Positions 36,410-45,268 of a stretch of DNA of 53,139 nucleotides are shown here, one piece after another. Source of the DNA: Lachnospiraceae bacterium. Lineage in GTDB: Bacteria > Bacillota > Clostridia > Lachnospirales > Lachnospiraceae. Every line of letters starts with the position of its first letter. The first letter of the stretch is position 1. Below the pieces are notes generated by a model. That model had not been told where the DNA came from. It ran no database searches and saw only the letters and a program-made list of their open reading frames with translations. The position numbers and the translations under genes are program-made. Location of the stretch: NCBI GenBank assembly GCA_024696945.1, contig JAILGF010000113.1, positions 1 to 53,139 on the forward strand, written 5' to 3'.

Positions 36410-37714
36410 GTGGAAACAGCAGTCGGTATCTCGGCGGTTACATGTGCGGGGCTTCTTACCTCGATACTTGTTAAACCGTCGGTGAACGTTAAAAAACATA
36501 ATATCAGTATATATTGGATGGTGGTAATGGCAGGTGCACTGGCCCTGCTGCTTACCCGTAGCATTTCGTTAAAGGAAGTTATTGCAGGCCTTACGGCAGA
36601 TACGGCAGTTAACCCTTTGAAGATACTCGTTCTTTTCTTCTCAATGTCGGTTCTTTCCGTATTCCTTGATGAAGTCGGGTTCTTCAGATACATGGCATGC
36701 TTTACGCTTTCGAAGGCAAAGGCCAACCAGAAAAAACTGTTTGTATTCCTCTTCGTAATAGTATCGGTACTTACCGTATTCACCTCGAATGACATTATAA
36801 TACTGACCTTTACGCCTTTTATATGTTATTTTGCAAAGAACGCGGGAATAGATCCGACGCCGTACCTGTTCTGTGAGCTGGTTGCCGCAAACACCTGGTC
36901 GATGATGTTTATTATCGGAAATCCTACAAATATATATCTGGCCACATCAAACGGCATAACCTTCATGGAATACTTCAAGGTTATGGCACTGCCCACACTG
37001 GCAGCCGGACTTGTAGCTTTTGCGGTTTTGTATTTCCTATTCAGGAAAAAGCTTGCGCTTCCGCTTAAACCCAATAAGGCAGAAGAGAAGATTACCGATA
37101 AAAGGCTGTTGGGAATAGGTCTGCTTCATCTTTCACTCTGCACGGTAATGCTTGTTATCTCGGCATATATCGAACTTGAGATGTGGCTTATCACACTTGC
37201 GTTTGCATGTTCACTCTTTGTATTCGATCTTTGTTACAGAGGACTTTCACATACACACGGTAACGAGCTTAAGGACTGCCTGAAGCGTGTTCCGTGGGAG
37301 ATGATCCCTTTCATCATCTCGATGTTCGTAATAGTGCTTTCACTGGACAAATACGGAGTAACGGCGCGTATCAGTGCTCTGCTGGAATGCGGCCGGCCCG
37401 AATTTTCATACGGTGCAGCCTCATTCTTTACGGCAAATATGATAAACAACATACCCATGAGCGTGCTTTTCTGTCCGATAATAGGAAATGCATCCGCTGC
37501 TATTACACAGCCTGCGGTATATGCTGCAATAGTCGGTTCAAACCTCGGAGCACTCCTCACACCCGTCGGAGCTCTGGCAGCCATCATGTGGAGCAATATT
37601 TTAAAGAAGAACCACGTAGCATTCAGATATACTTCATACATTAAAAACGGAGTGATAGTTTCCATCCCCGCACTCATAGCCGCACTTGCGGTACTTTCGA
37701 TCAGCGGGATATAA
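36410..37714 (+). CDS. ArsB/NhaD/SLC13-type ion transporter
   Basis: A 434-residue inner-membrane transporter with about eleven hydrophobic helices. The ion-transporter superfamily signature is seen in FTSNDIIILTFTPFICYFAK and its repeat FTANMINNIPMSVLFCP, with NPTN in FIIGNPTNIYLAT and GSNLGALLTPVGALAAIMW. These occur in arsenite/antimonite ArsB, NhaD and SLC13 anion carriers. No arsenic-resistance genes lie nearby, so arsenite as substrate is not supported. The start is GTG with AGGAG six bases upstream. It has its own promoter and terminator. Confidence 0.87.
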   Translation: METAVGISAVTCAGLLTSILVKPSVNVKKHNISIYWMVVMAGALALLLTRSISLKEVIAGLTADTAVNPLKILVLFFSMSVLSVFLDEVGFFRYMACFTLSKAKANQKKLFVFLFVIVSVLTVFTSNDIIILTFTPFICYFAKNAGIDPTPYLFCELVAANTWSMMFIIGNPTNIYLATSNGITFMEYFKVMALPTLAAGLVAFAVLYFLFRKKLALPLKPNKAEEKITDKRLLGIGLLHLSLCTVMLVISAYIELEMWLITLAFACSLFVFDLCYRGLSHTHGNELKDCLKRVPWEMIPFIISMFVIVLSLDKYGVTARISALLECGRPEFSYGAASFFTANMINNIPMSVLFCPIIGNASAAITQPAVYAAIVGSNLGALLTPVGALAAIMWSNILKKNHVAFRYTSYIKNGVIVSIPALIAALAVLSISGI

Positions 37715-37724
37715 TCTGCTCTAT

Positions 37725-37757
37725 AAAAAACGTCATAGTGATATGGCGTTTTTTTAT
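37725..37757 (+). terminator. Hairpin terminator after the transporter gene
   Basis: AACGTCATA and TATGGCGTT pair around GTGA with one G-T pair, flanked by A-run and followed by TTTTTTTATT. It begins 11 bp after the stop. Confidence 0.85.
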
Positions 37758-37768
37758 TAGAATTAATA

Positions 37769-37797
37769 TTGTGAAAAATTAGTAAATATGTTAAAAT
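37769..37797 (+). promoter_or_regulatory. Probable sigma-A promoter of the LuxR/beta-helix gene
   Basis: TTGTGA and TAAAAT separated by 17 bp, about 76 bp before the ATG at 37874 and directly after the preceding terminator. Partial consensus match with ideal spacing. Confidence 0.5.
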
Positions 37798-37873
37798 TAC
37801 ATAAAGTGGCGGTACATAATGATTTCAAATGCATCACCATAAAATATCTGATAAGTAGAGAGGACCGGTTCGA

Positions 37874-39709
37874 ATGAACTTTCACATACATACAGATATA
37901 AAACATAAGACAATATTACTGGCAATGCTTATATTTGCAAGCATTTTGCTGATGATGAAGCTGTCTGTTTTTTCAACAGATGTTAAAGCAGAGGAAAATA
38001 TAGATTACATTACCACGCGTGCGGAGCTGATGAAGGCTCTTTCCGACAAGCAGGAAGTAATCCATGTCGGAGATATAGACTTTGACGAGAACGATATCTA
38101 TATCAGTATAACACAGAGCGTAAAATTTATCGGTAAGCCGGAAGGCTCGGTTTTACGAAAAGGCACTTTCCTTATAGAAGGGCCTGAGGTTGAGAGCGAG
38201 CTTATCACGGTATCATTTGAAAACATCACCTTCGACGGCTGCTATCAGGCTCCATCGGGAAATCCTAACGAAGCACCTTCTTTTGAGGAATTCCATGGTA
38301 AGCGCGACGGAAAGGGTTGCTTTACTGCAAAGGGATATCTTGATCTTGAGTTTTCAGACTGTACGATAAAAAACTACTGTACTAAATATGGTGCAGGCAT
38401 GTATCTTCAATATACCGACGGAAACGAGGATCTCGGTACACGTGCTAAACTTACCATGAAGAACTGCACGTTTACAGAAAATACCTGTGAGCGTGGTGTT
38501 TTCTGGTGCAACGGGAAAAATACCGCTCTTGAAATGTCCGATTGTACCTTTACTGCAAACAGGACATATACCAGTGTGGTTGTGCTGGGCGGTGTCATAG
38601 GAACCGCTGAAGGCGTAACCGTAAAGGATAACATCAGGGTTATCTTTAAGGAAAAGAACAGCTTCCCGCAGGGCGGAGGCGGAATAGCTCTGGCAAAGTC
38701 AGAGATTACGGTTAAAAACTGTATCATAGACGGAAACTCAGCCCCTAAGGGCGGCGGAATAATGGTCTCCGGTTCGAAAGCAACGATAGCCGACTGTAGG
38801 ATAATCAATAATACATCGGACACCTTCGGCGGAGGAATGGTAATTGAGAGCAGTGAACAGACACCGGTATATGTCACCAACTGTCTTATTTCCGGAAACA
38901 AAGCCGAAGAAGAGGGCGCCGTATGGGTATATCCCTCCGACCAGATAGGAGTGGGACTGCCTGCCGGAATTGTGGAATTCAGCCTTTGTACATTCGAGAA
39001 CAATACCTCTAACGATAACGAACACTTAATATTCCATCCCGTAATGCTTGAAAACGAAGGCTCAACCGTGGGAAAGGATGGAAAGATCGACTTCATAGCA
39101 TGTCGTATTGTCGATCCGAAGGTTACCGTTTCTCTTAAAAACGGAGAAAATTACAACAAGGTAAATTCCGATAAGACCGGCGCTTCAATACCTCCCGATG
39201 TATTGGGCAGAATAGCTAACGGGTACTATGCTGGCACCGTCGTTGAGATGTATCCGGGAGTAAATGAAACAAAGAACACGGCTGCGCCTTCAGAAGGCTC
39301 AAAAGCCAATACCGACAAACAGAACCTTGTTGTCGCAATAGTTGCAATATGTGCGGCATTGCTGGCAGGAACAGCATTCTTTATCCTGAAGGCGAATGAC
39401 AGGAAAAAGAGCGAAGCTGCCATGAAGCTTCTGAAGGAAAGAAAAACTCCTCCGGCAGTGGAAGAGAAGCCTGCAAAAAACGAACAGGAAACGTTGGAAA
39501 ATTATATAAATACCCTTGCCAGGGAGAAATCCCTCACCGATCGTGAGGCAGACGTTCTCCGTGAATACCTTTCGGGCAAAAATCGTACCGAGATCAGTCA
39601 GACTCTTTTTATTTCTGAATCTACGGTTAAAAATCATATTTCAAATATCTTCTCAAAGCTTGGCGTAAAAAATAAAAATGAGCTTTTACAGATGCTGAAC
39701 GCACACTGA
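37874..39709 (+). CDS. Transmembrane LuxR-type transcription factor with extracellular parallel beta-helix
   Basis: A 611-residue protein of unusual architecture. Residues about 13-35 form a signal peptide or anchor (TILLAMLIFASILLMMKL). Residues about 50-420 form an extracellular right-handed beta-helix with repeats of the kind VKNCIIDGNSAPKGGGIMV and IADCRIINNTSDTFGGGMVI. A single helix, LVVAIVAICAALLAGTAFFIL, lies near 484-505. After a charged linker comes a cytoplasmic LuxR/FixJ helix-turn-helix (about 549-609: SLTDREADVLREYLSGKNRT, ISESTVKNHISNIFSKLGVK). This predicts a one-component receptor that binds an envelope or polysaccharide ligand outside and DNA inside. Transmembrane regulators such as CadC and ToxR are known with other DNA-binding domains; I know of no LuxR protein with a beta-helix sensor. 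AGAGAGGA precedes the ATG. Confidence 0.9.
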   Translation: MNFHIHTDIKHKTILLAMLIFASILLMMKLSVFSTDVKAEENIDYITTRAELMKALSDKQEVIHVGDIDFDENDIYISITQSVKFIGKPEGSVLRKGTFLIEGPEVESELITVSFENITFDGCYQAPSGNPNEAPSFEEFHGKRDGKGCFTAKGYLDLEFSDCTIKNYCTKYGAGMYLQYTDGNEDLGTRAKLTMKNCTFTENTCERGVFWCNGKNTALEMSDCTFTANRTYTSVVVLGGVIGTAEGVTVKDNIRVIFKEKNSFPQGGGGIALAKSEITVKNCIIDGNSAPKGGGIMVSGSKATIADCRIINNTSDTFGGGMVIESSEQTPVYVTNCLISGNKAEEEGAVWVYPSDQIGVGLPAGIVEFSLCTFENNTSNDNEHLIFHPVMLENEGSTVGKDGKIDFIACRIVDPKVTVSLKNGENYNKVNSDKTGASIPPDVLGRIANGYYAGTVVEMYPGVNETKNTAAPSEGSKANTDKQNLVVAIVAICAALLAGTAFFILKANDRKKSEAAMKLLKERKTPPAVEEKPAKNEQETLENYINTLAREKSLTDREADVLREYLSGKNRTEISQTLFISESTVKNHISNIFSKLGVKNKNELLQMLNAH

Positions 39710-39745
39710 GGTAAAAAGTCCGCCAAGCCCCTAAAATACGGCATT

Positions 39746-39786
39746 ATAGGACTAAAATAGGACTTAATTATCATTAAGTCCTATTT
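39746..39786. promoter_or_regulatory. Perfect 14-bp dyad plus extra half-site: candidate operator (or terminator) upstream of lipoprotein operon
   Basis: AAATAGGACTTAAT (39755-39768) and ATTAAGTCCTATTT (39773-39786) are exact inverted repeats around TATC. A third ATAGGACT half-site starts at 39746, exactly 11 bp before the second at 39757, one helical turn. The right arm is not followed by a T-run, so a classical terminator for the LuxR gene is less likely, although a hairpin could still form. The dyad centre is about 31 bp before a weak TTGGAT -35 at 39802, a position suited to an activator. Confidence 0.6.
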
Positions 39787-39867
39787 ACATATCCGGATTT
39801 TTTGGATAAGCTATGAATGGAAAAGTGTATCTTTGGATACAAAAAGATAGTTGAGGAGGAAAAGAAT

Positions 39868-41145
39868 ATGAAAAAGGTCCTAAGTATTATTTTAGTTTTA
39901 ATTTTATCTCTTGCTCTTGTGGCATGCGGTTCTAAAGAAAATGAACCTTCAGGTTCTTCCGGAAACAACGGAAGCTCTAACACCGGAAATAACAATAGCA
40001 GCAGCACTTCATCCGAAAAAAAGGATGACAGTTCTTCAAACAGTTCATCAAGCAACTCATCAAGTGACAGCAATACAAGCAGTCAAAGCGATTCCAAGGA
40101 TGACTCACAGAGCGGCGGAAGCGACAGAAGCTCGATGGAAAAGAAAATCGCTTCATACCTTTCAGCAATCGGCGGCCCCGACAGCATAAGCATCTGTGAT
40201 GGCAACATCAGCTATGAACCCTGGTCGGAGTGGAGCATTTACGGCGATCAGTGGACCATAAGCCAGGCCAAGACAACCTCGGAAGAGCTTAAGGCATCCC
40301 TTGACAAGCAGCTTATAGATGATTGCGATTTTCAGTCGGATGTATCACTGTTCGGGCGTACATATTTTAAGAGGGCCGGTTCCAAACAGCTTGGACTTAT
40401 GGTAAATGTTGATTCCGAAGATAACGGAACCACGGTTACCATCTGGATGACACATTCACCCGACAGCTACAGCCAGGATTTCATTAAGGCACAGGAAGCA
40501 TCGATGCCCAAGATCATTCCTGCGACAAATGCATTGGAGATTTTGCCCGACAATTATGATATCGAAGTAGATTACGGTTTTATGAAAGCAAGATATGCCC
40601 GCAAGGATGGAAACTATTTCTATGCATACAGTTATCCTGAAGAGGATGGGGAAGCAGGATATAGCCGCGCAGACGCATATATCAAAAACGATGTCGGTGG
40701 ATATGATCAGTATTCAAGCACCACAAACTATGGCGGCGGATATGCAGAAGATGCCAAGTTCAATAAAGAAGGTACAGTTACAGAGGAAAAGCTGCAGGAG
40801 CTTCTTGCTGACTGGTATGATTTTGAAGGCTATGATGACAACGGCAACCTTTCTACATGGGGACAGATGTCCAAGGATTTCCGGGACGGAGTATCCTTAC
40901 TTGGTGCAAACAGCAGATTCTCGATATCCCAGTCACTTGAAAAGACCGGTACCGAGAATATCGCAGGTGTAGATTGTGATGTATGTCAGGACAGCGGATG
41001 GTTCTCACAGAACAGCTTCGCCTACGATCCCAACACGGGCATAATGTTCAGGATAGTAAAAACCGAGAGCGAAAGCGACGAAGTAGTTATGGTGATCACA
41101 AAATATGACACGAATCCATCATCTCTTGGAAACTATAAGAGCTGA
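39868..41145 (+). CDS. Secreted lipoprotein with Ser/Asn-rich linker, unknown function (first of cluster)
   Basis: A 425-residue lipoprotein. The frame is open from 39817, but the ATG at 39868 has GAGGAGGA 7 bp upstream and starts MKKVLSIILVLILSLALVAC, with the lipobox LVAC, so the N-terminus is clear. About 65 residues of low-complexity Ser/Asn/Asp/Gly linker follow, built to span the cell wall. The globular part (from about residue 95) has no family I recognise; a central block CQDSGWFSQNSFAYDPNTG and several Trp/Tyr-rich strands suggest a beta fold. It is the first gene after the LuxR receptor and could be its target. No enzyme motif is visible. Confidence 0.85.
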   Translation: MKKVLSIILVLILSLALVACGSKENEPSGSSGNNGSSNTGNNNSSSTSSEKKDDSSSNSSSSNSSSDSNTSSQSDSKDDSQSGGSDRSSMEKKIASYLSAIGGPDSISICDGNISYEPWSEWSIYGDQWTISQAKTTSEELKASLDKQLIDDCDFQSDVSLFGRTYFKRAGSKQLGLMVNVDSEDNGTTVTIWMTHSPDSYSQDFIKAQEASMPKIIPATNALEILPDNYDIEVDYGFMKARYARKDGNYFYAYSYPEEDGEAGYSRADAYIKNDVGGYDQYSSTTNYGGGYAEDAKFNKEGTVTEEKLQELLADWYDFEGYDDNGNLSTWGQMSKDFRDGVSLLGANSRFSISQSLEKTGTENIAGVDCDVCQDSGWFSQNSFAYDPNTGIMFRIVKTESESDEVVMVITKYDTNPSSLGNYKS

Positions 41146-41215
41146 TGTAATATTACAGACAGCAAAGCTGATTTTTAAAGCAGTATAAAGGTAATAAAGC
41201 ATGGAGGAGGCAGGT

Positions 41216-42484
41216 ATGAAGAAAAAGAAAAGTATTATTGTTGCGCTTATCATGGTCCTGGTATTGGTATTTTCGGGCTGCAGCAACCTGGGAGACAATA
41301 TCGCCGATACACTTTCGAGTATAGGAAATGAAGGCAATTCCTCAGACACTCAGAAAGAGGACACGACCGAAAAGGAGGATAAAACAGACAAGGAATCCGA
41401 TAAGGACAATTCCGGAAGCGGAAGCAACGGCAACAGCGGAAACAGTCTTGAAAGTCTTTTCGGAGATCTTTTGAACGGCGCCGACGTTGAAGGACTTGAC
41501 GGTATAGAAGGACTTGAGGGGCTTGAAGGCCTGCTTAACGGAAATACAGGAAATAGCGGAAATTCCGGTTCAGATTCAGGTTCAAACAATAGTGGGGATT
41601 ACGGCGATTACTCCTATGACGATATGATGAACGCTTTTGACCAGCTTATAAGTGACGAAGACAGGGAGAAAATGAAGGACTACTTCAAATTCCCCAAGTG
41701 CACCAAATGGTCAGAGTGGCCCGGCAAAGAGACATGGGCAGCCATGGGTATGATAGACATCCAACCCAAGGGATGCGATTTTGCAAAGGTACAGGATGAT
41801 GGCCAGTATCTGACAATGGGTTTCTGGAACGGATATTACGCTGACTGCCAGTGTGATGAAGGCGAATTTGAACGTATTACCCAGCTTCTTTGGGATTCCG
41901 GCTACAGGGGGAAGCCCGTTGGTGACGGTTACATAATAGAAGCCGAATCAATAGATGACATAAGGAAGATCAGCGAGTACTCAAATACCGATTTTCATGC
42001 ATTTTATGAGTATGACGGATGGGTTTTATGTGTGGAGGTTATCTGGCGTTCATGGGATTATACCATAACTGTTGGAATTTATGATGGCAAGACCATGTAT
42101 AATACCTATCCCGACCTTGAAAAGAATCCGGCCATAGATAAATCAAAGGCTGAAGAAGCATTCCCCAATGGTGGTTTTGAACTTATCGGTTCGGACTTTA
42201 CAGGAAAATGGGGAGAATATACAGAGGGAACCGAGTACGATTCATATACTACAGAGCATCATTTCATGTATTCAAGGAACGTAACTCCCGAGCAGTGGGC
42301 CGCATACAGCAAAAAGCTTGATGACAGAACGGATATATACTGCGACGGGTACGGTGAAAACGGATGGGAAGGATTAGAGATTTACTATGAAAAAGCAAAT
42401 CCTAACGGCTATACGGATGCTTATGTAGCATATTGCGAAAAAGCAGGACTAATGTATTACGGCTTCTATAAAGGAGATTATTGA
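41216..42484 (+). CDS. Secreted lipoprotein with Gly/Ser/Glu-Gly repeat linker, unknown function (second of cluster)
   Basis: A 422-residue lipoprotein. The ATG at 41201 lies inside the GGAGGAGG ribosome site, so the start is the ATG at 41216 (MKKKKSIIVALIMVLVLVFSGC, lipobox FSGC). The linker carries DSDKDNSGSGSNGNSGNS and a curious GLDGIEGLEGLEGLLNG leucine-glycine repeat. The globular domain (from about residue 135) contains FKFPKCTKWSEWPGKETWAA and many aromatic residues. It is unrelated by eye to known enzymes. The gene before it ends in a comparable aromatic, beta-rich domain, so the two may be distant paralogues (inference). Confidence 0.84.
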   Translation: MKKKKSIIVALIMVLVLVFSGCSNLGDNIADTLSSIGNEGNSSDTQKEDTTEKEDKTDKESDKDNSGSGSNGNSGNSLESLFGDLLNGADVEGLDGIEGLEGLEGLLNGNTGNSGNSGSDSGSNNSGDYGDYSYDDMMNAFDQLISDEDREKMKDYFKFPKCTKWSEWPGKETWAAMGMIDIQPKGCDFAKVQDDGQYLTMGFWNGYYADCQCDEGEFERITQLLWDSGYRGKPVGDGYIIEAESIDDIRKISEYSNTDFHAFYEYDGWVLCVEVIWRSWDYTITVGIYDGKTMYNTYPDLEKNPAIDKSKAEEAFPNGGFELIGSDFTGKWGEYTEGTEYDSYTTEHHFMYSRNVTPEQWAAYSKKLDDRTDIYCDGYGENGWEGLEIYYEKANPNGYTDAYVAYCEKAGLMYYGFYKGDY

Positions 42485-42508
42485 TATCAATAAAAGCAAG
42501 GAGAAAGT

Positions 42509-43705
42509 ATGAGAAAAAAACTATCAAGGGTGTTAGCATTTATCCTAATAATGTCACTTCTGACATTATCTGTAGGATGTTCAAAAGAAGACAACCAGCC
42601 GACGGAAAATCCGTCGGCTGATTCTAATGGGGAAAATAATACGGATAATTCCTCAGGTACAAACCAGAGCGGTACAGGGAATTCCGTAACAGGACAGGAC
42701 GCATCAAATCAGGGTTCAAACAGTCAAGGTTCAGCTTCAACCGATGCTTCGGATGCTAAGCCTGACCTTATCCAATCCTATGAGATTCCCCTTTCCACAA
42801 GCCTGGAAGAGTACTCAAAGGCATATGATCAGCTTAAAACCTATCATGTAAACGTACCGGCTGATTATAAGCCGTTCTTCGATTATGCCGAAAAACTCAG
42901 GGACATAGGCGTGGAGTATAAGTCTGTAGGTGCAAACATCGCAGGCGAATACTGCATTCACTTTGCAGGCTCCTGCGTGACTTCTGTAAGAAACTGTATC
43001 GACGAAATTCTCAAAAAACGCGGTATAAACGTTGAAGAGGGCATATATACCGACTGGAAGGACATCGTTTCCATCAACTATACCTGTCCTGTCCCTTACT
43101 ATATGCAGAGCTTATATAACGTATATGCCGGGAATATGGATGCAGGGAAGGAATTCTATGAGCTGGCCAAACTTAATGAACAAAGCTTTCCTGACGGTAT
43201 CCAGAAGCTTGAGGGAATAGTTAATCTTTCAGATGATGAGCTAAAGACCTTACGACAGGAACTTGTTAATTTTGAAAACTATCTGTACGATATCTATCCT
43301 GCTATCCCTACCGGCTGGGAAACAACAGGGTATGAGTTTATGCCTGAATTCTTTTTACTTGCTTATGAAGTATGCTTCCAGATGGAAGATTATGAAAATG
43401 CGCTTGTTTATGCAGATGAAGCAGTAAGATGCAATCCTTTGGATACCCAAATGTACAAAGTTGCGGCACTCACGGCATCAATGCTTAATGATGATGAAAG
43501 CATGTGGTACTATATCAGCAATGGGTTAATGATTGATAATGCCGAGGGGGACTTAATAACACTTGCGGTAGTATTTTGGGTTACTGTAGAGGATTATGAC
43601 ATGGCTGAAAAATATCTGGCAATGGCACATATGGGAACATTAAGTCCTGAAAATGAGCAGACTGTTAAGAATGCAGAAGCAAAGATGAAGGAGGCAGGCA
43701 GATGA
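42509..43705 (+). CDS. Secreted lipoprotein with C-terminal TPR-like repeats (third of cluster)
   Basis: A 398-residue lipoprotein: MRKKLSRVLAFILIMSLLTL with a VGC lipobox near residue 24, then a Ser/Asn/Thr/Gln-rich linker to about residue 85. The mature domain is mostly alpha-helical. The last 120 residues show helical-pair repeats of TPR type (EDYENALVYADEAVRCNPLD, then YISNGLMIDNAEGD and EDYDMAEKYLAMAHM), which suggests a protein-protein scaffold. Its stop overlaps the next start (ATGA), coupling it to the unknown secreted protein. Ribosome site AAGGAG. Confidence 0.85.
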   Translation: MRKKLSRVLAFILIMSLLTLSVGCSKEDNQPTENPSADSNGENNTDNSSGTNQSGTGNSVTGQDASNQGSNSQGSASTDASDAKPDLIQSYEIPLSTSLEEYSKAYDQLKTYHVNVPADYKPFFDYAEKLRDIGVEYKSVGANIAGEYCIHFAGSCVTSVRNCIDEILKKRGINVEEGIYTDWKDIVSINYTCPVPYYMQSLYNVYAGNMDAGKEFYELAKLNEQSFPDGIQKLEGIVNLSDDELKTLRQELVNFENYLYDIYPAIPTGWETTGYEFMPEFFLLAYEVCFQMEDYENALVYADEAVRCNPLDTQMYKVAALTASMLNDDESMWYYISNGLMIDNAEGDLITLAVVFWVTVEDYDMAEKYLAMAHMGTLSPENEQTVKNAEAKMKEAGR

Positions 43706-45234
43706 GAAAAATCACGAGTAAAATCATAGTATTTCTGTTAGCTACGACCATCATAACAGCTTGCCTGAATCCTTTAGGAGTAGAGGCAGAAACTCTGACC
43801 AAGATAGATGGAATTAATTATGGAAGGATATACATGGATATCCGCGATTATGAGGTATATGCTACAGTAGGGGGGTATGTTTTTCCCGGAAAGATAACAC
43901 GTACAGCAAATTTTGACGAAAATGAGATAAACAAGTATATCAGTAAGTTTATGGAAAGTAATCATGTTACTAGCGGACAATTGGAGCTTGCTGAAAAAAA
44001 TTTAAAGGACGTCATAGCTAAAACAGAGTATGAAGCAAGACAGATAAGAGGAGATATGGCACAAACTATTGCCGGTATATTAGGAGGCGATGTTGCTGAG
44101 GTAACGGTTGCTGCTGTCCGAGGGAATATAGAAAATGCCATTTTTGTTAGCGATACTTGGAAGAATAGTGGATTTGAATCATTATTTACAGGTAAAAATC
44201 TGGAAACTTTTTTCACGAATCAGTATCAGTATTTGGCTGAAAAATATGGTTCATTACCCAATATAGTAAGGAATATGGTAGGATTTATAACTAAAGATAT
44301 TGTAAAGAAATATCCTCCTGTAAAAACGATCCTGAATGTATGGGATGCCGGAAAATTTTGCTACGATACTTATAAACGATATGAAAAAATGCTTCCACTT
44401 TGGGAATCAGCGCAAGCAAGTAAGGCATTTCTTGACGATTTTTACCGGCGACTAAACTATTATCTGGATAATGTCTTTAAGGACCGCGCTGAGTTTGTAT
44501 TAACGGTCAATGGCGATAAGACGAGAGAGTTTACATTCCTTGGCACAAAATCAAATTTCCAGCTCTGGCAGGTCAGCTTCCTTCTAAAACGAGAGCGGTC
44601 ATATGGAAACAGGAAGTATTCACCGGCAGGAGAGTATAGGGGATCGGCATCCATTGTTCTTACTCATAATATGTGGGGCTTTGATACATGGGTATGGGAT
44701 CTTCCTGTCGGACCTTTTGAAGAATTCTGGTTTACTAAAGCTACTGCGCTGATATTAAACGGCGTTCAGGTTGTTAAAGGAGAAACCAGTGGATGGTCAT
44801 ACATATCGAGAGTAATAGAAAGTAAAGAAGCAAGGCTTACAGTATATTCTAACGAAGGTAACGGAAGCGGAAAAGTCAGGCTGATGTCAACTATGGATAT
44901 GTCTAACTTCAAGGACACGATAATTACTTCGAGCACCCAGAAGGCAAGTATGAATTCTTCAGTTGGTTTTACCGGTGATTCTAAGGAAGCTGTTGCAGCA
45001 GCTCTTTGGACAGATGTAAAGCTTCACATTGAAGGAAATGAATTCGAAACCTTTGATATGGTCCTTGACCATGCAAACGCAAAATTCAATTCCGTTTTTG
45101 GAATCAATGTTGATGAAAAACAGGGCACCAGATTGGTTGCAAGAGTTTGGGATTCAAATATCTGGGCACCATTACAGAATAAAACGGCAAAGTTTGAAAT
45201 CAGGGCAAATATCTTAGAAAATGCATTTGAATAA
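43702..45234 (+). CDS. Secreted protein of unknown function (helical N-terminal half, beta-rich C-terminal half)
   Basis: A 510-residue protein with a signal peptide (IIVFLLATTIITACLNPLGVEA; the Cys near residue 22 is not in a strong lipobox). Residues about 60-260 are predicted helical, with an Ala/Gly-rich segment GDMAQTIAGILGGDVAEVTV that could be amphipathic. Residues about 270-510 look beta-rich, with MWGFDTWVWDLPVGPFEEFW and repeated Ser/Thr-rich strands. A membrane-interacting or adhesive role is possible but not shown. It overlaps the TPR lipoprotein gene by 4 bp. The base composition is visibly more AT-rich than in neighbouring genes, which could point to transfer. No family recognised. 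Confidence 0.8.
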   Translation: MRKITSKIIVFLLATTIITACLNPLGVEAETLTKIDGINYGRIYMDIRDYEVYATVGGYVFPGKITRTANFDENEINKYISKFMESNHVTSGQLELAEKNLKDVIAKTEYEARQIRGDMAQTIAGILGGDVAEVTVAAVRGNIENAIFVSDTWKNSGFESLFTGKNLETFFTNQYQYLAEKYGSLPNIVRNMVGFITKDIVKKYPPVKTILNVWDAGKFCYDTYKRYEKMLPLWESAQASKAFLDDFYRRLNYYLDNVFKDRAEFVLTVNGDKTREFTFLGTKSNFQLWQVSFLLKRERSYGNRKYSPAGEYRGSASIVLTHNMWGFDTWVWDLPVGPFEEFWFTKATALILNGVQVVKGETSGWSYISRVIESKEARLTVYSNEGNGSGKVRLMSTMDMSNFKDTIITSSTQKASMNSSVGFTGDSKEAVAAALWTDVKLHIEGNEFETFDMVLDHANAKFNSVFGINVDEKQGTRLVARVWDSNIWAPLQNKTAKFEIRANILENAFE

Positions 45235-45268
45235 TTAGAAGAAGGATAATTAGAGGAGATTAATATAG

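Noticed and set aside
36410..37714. ArsB arsenite exporter
   Set aside because: The fold fits the wider ion-transporter superfamily, but no arsR, arsC or other resistance context is present, so the substrate cannot be assigned.
39868..42484. CRISPR-like or tandem repeat array in lipoprotein linkers
   Set aside because: Repetition is at the amino-acid level (Ser/Asn/Gly/Glu linkers), without regular direct repeats and spacers.
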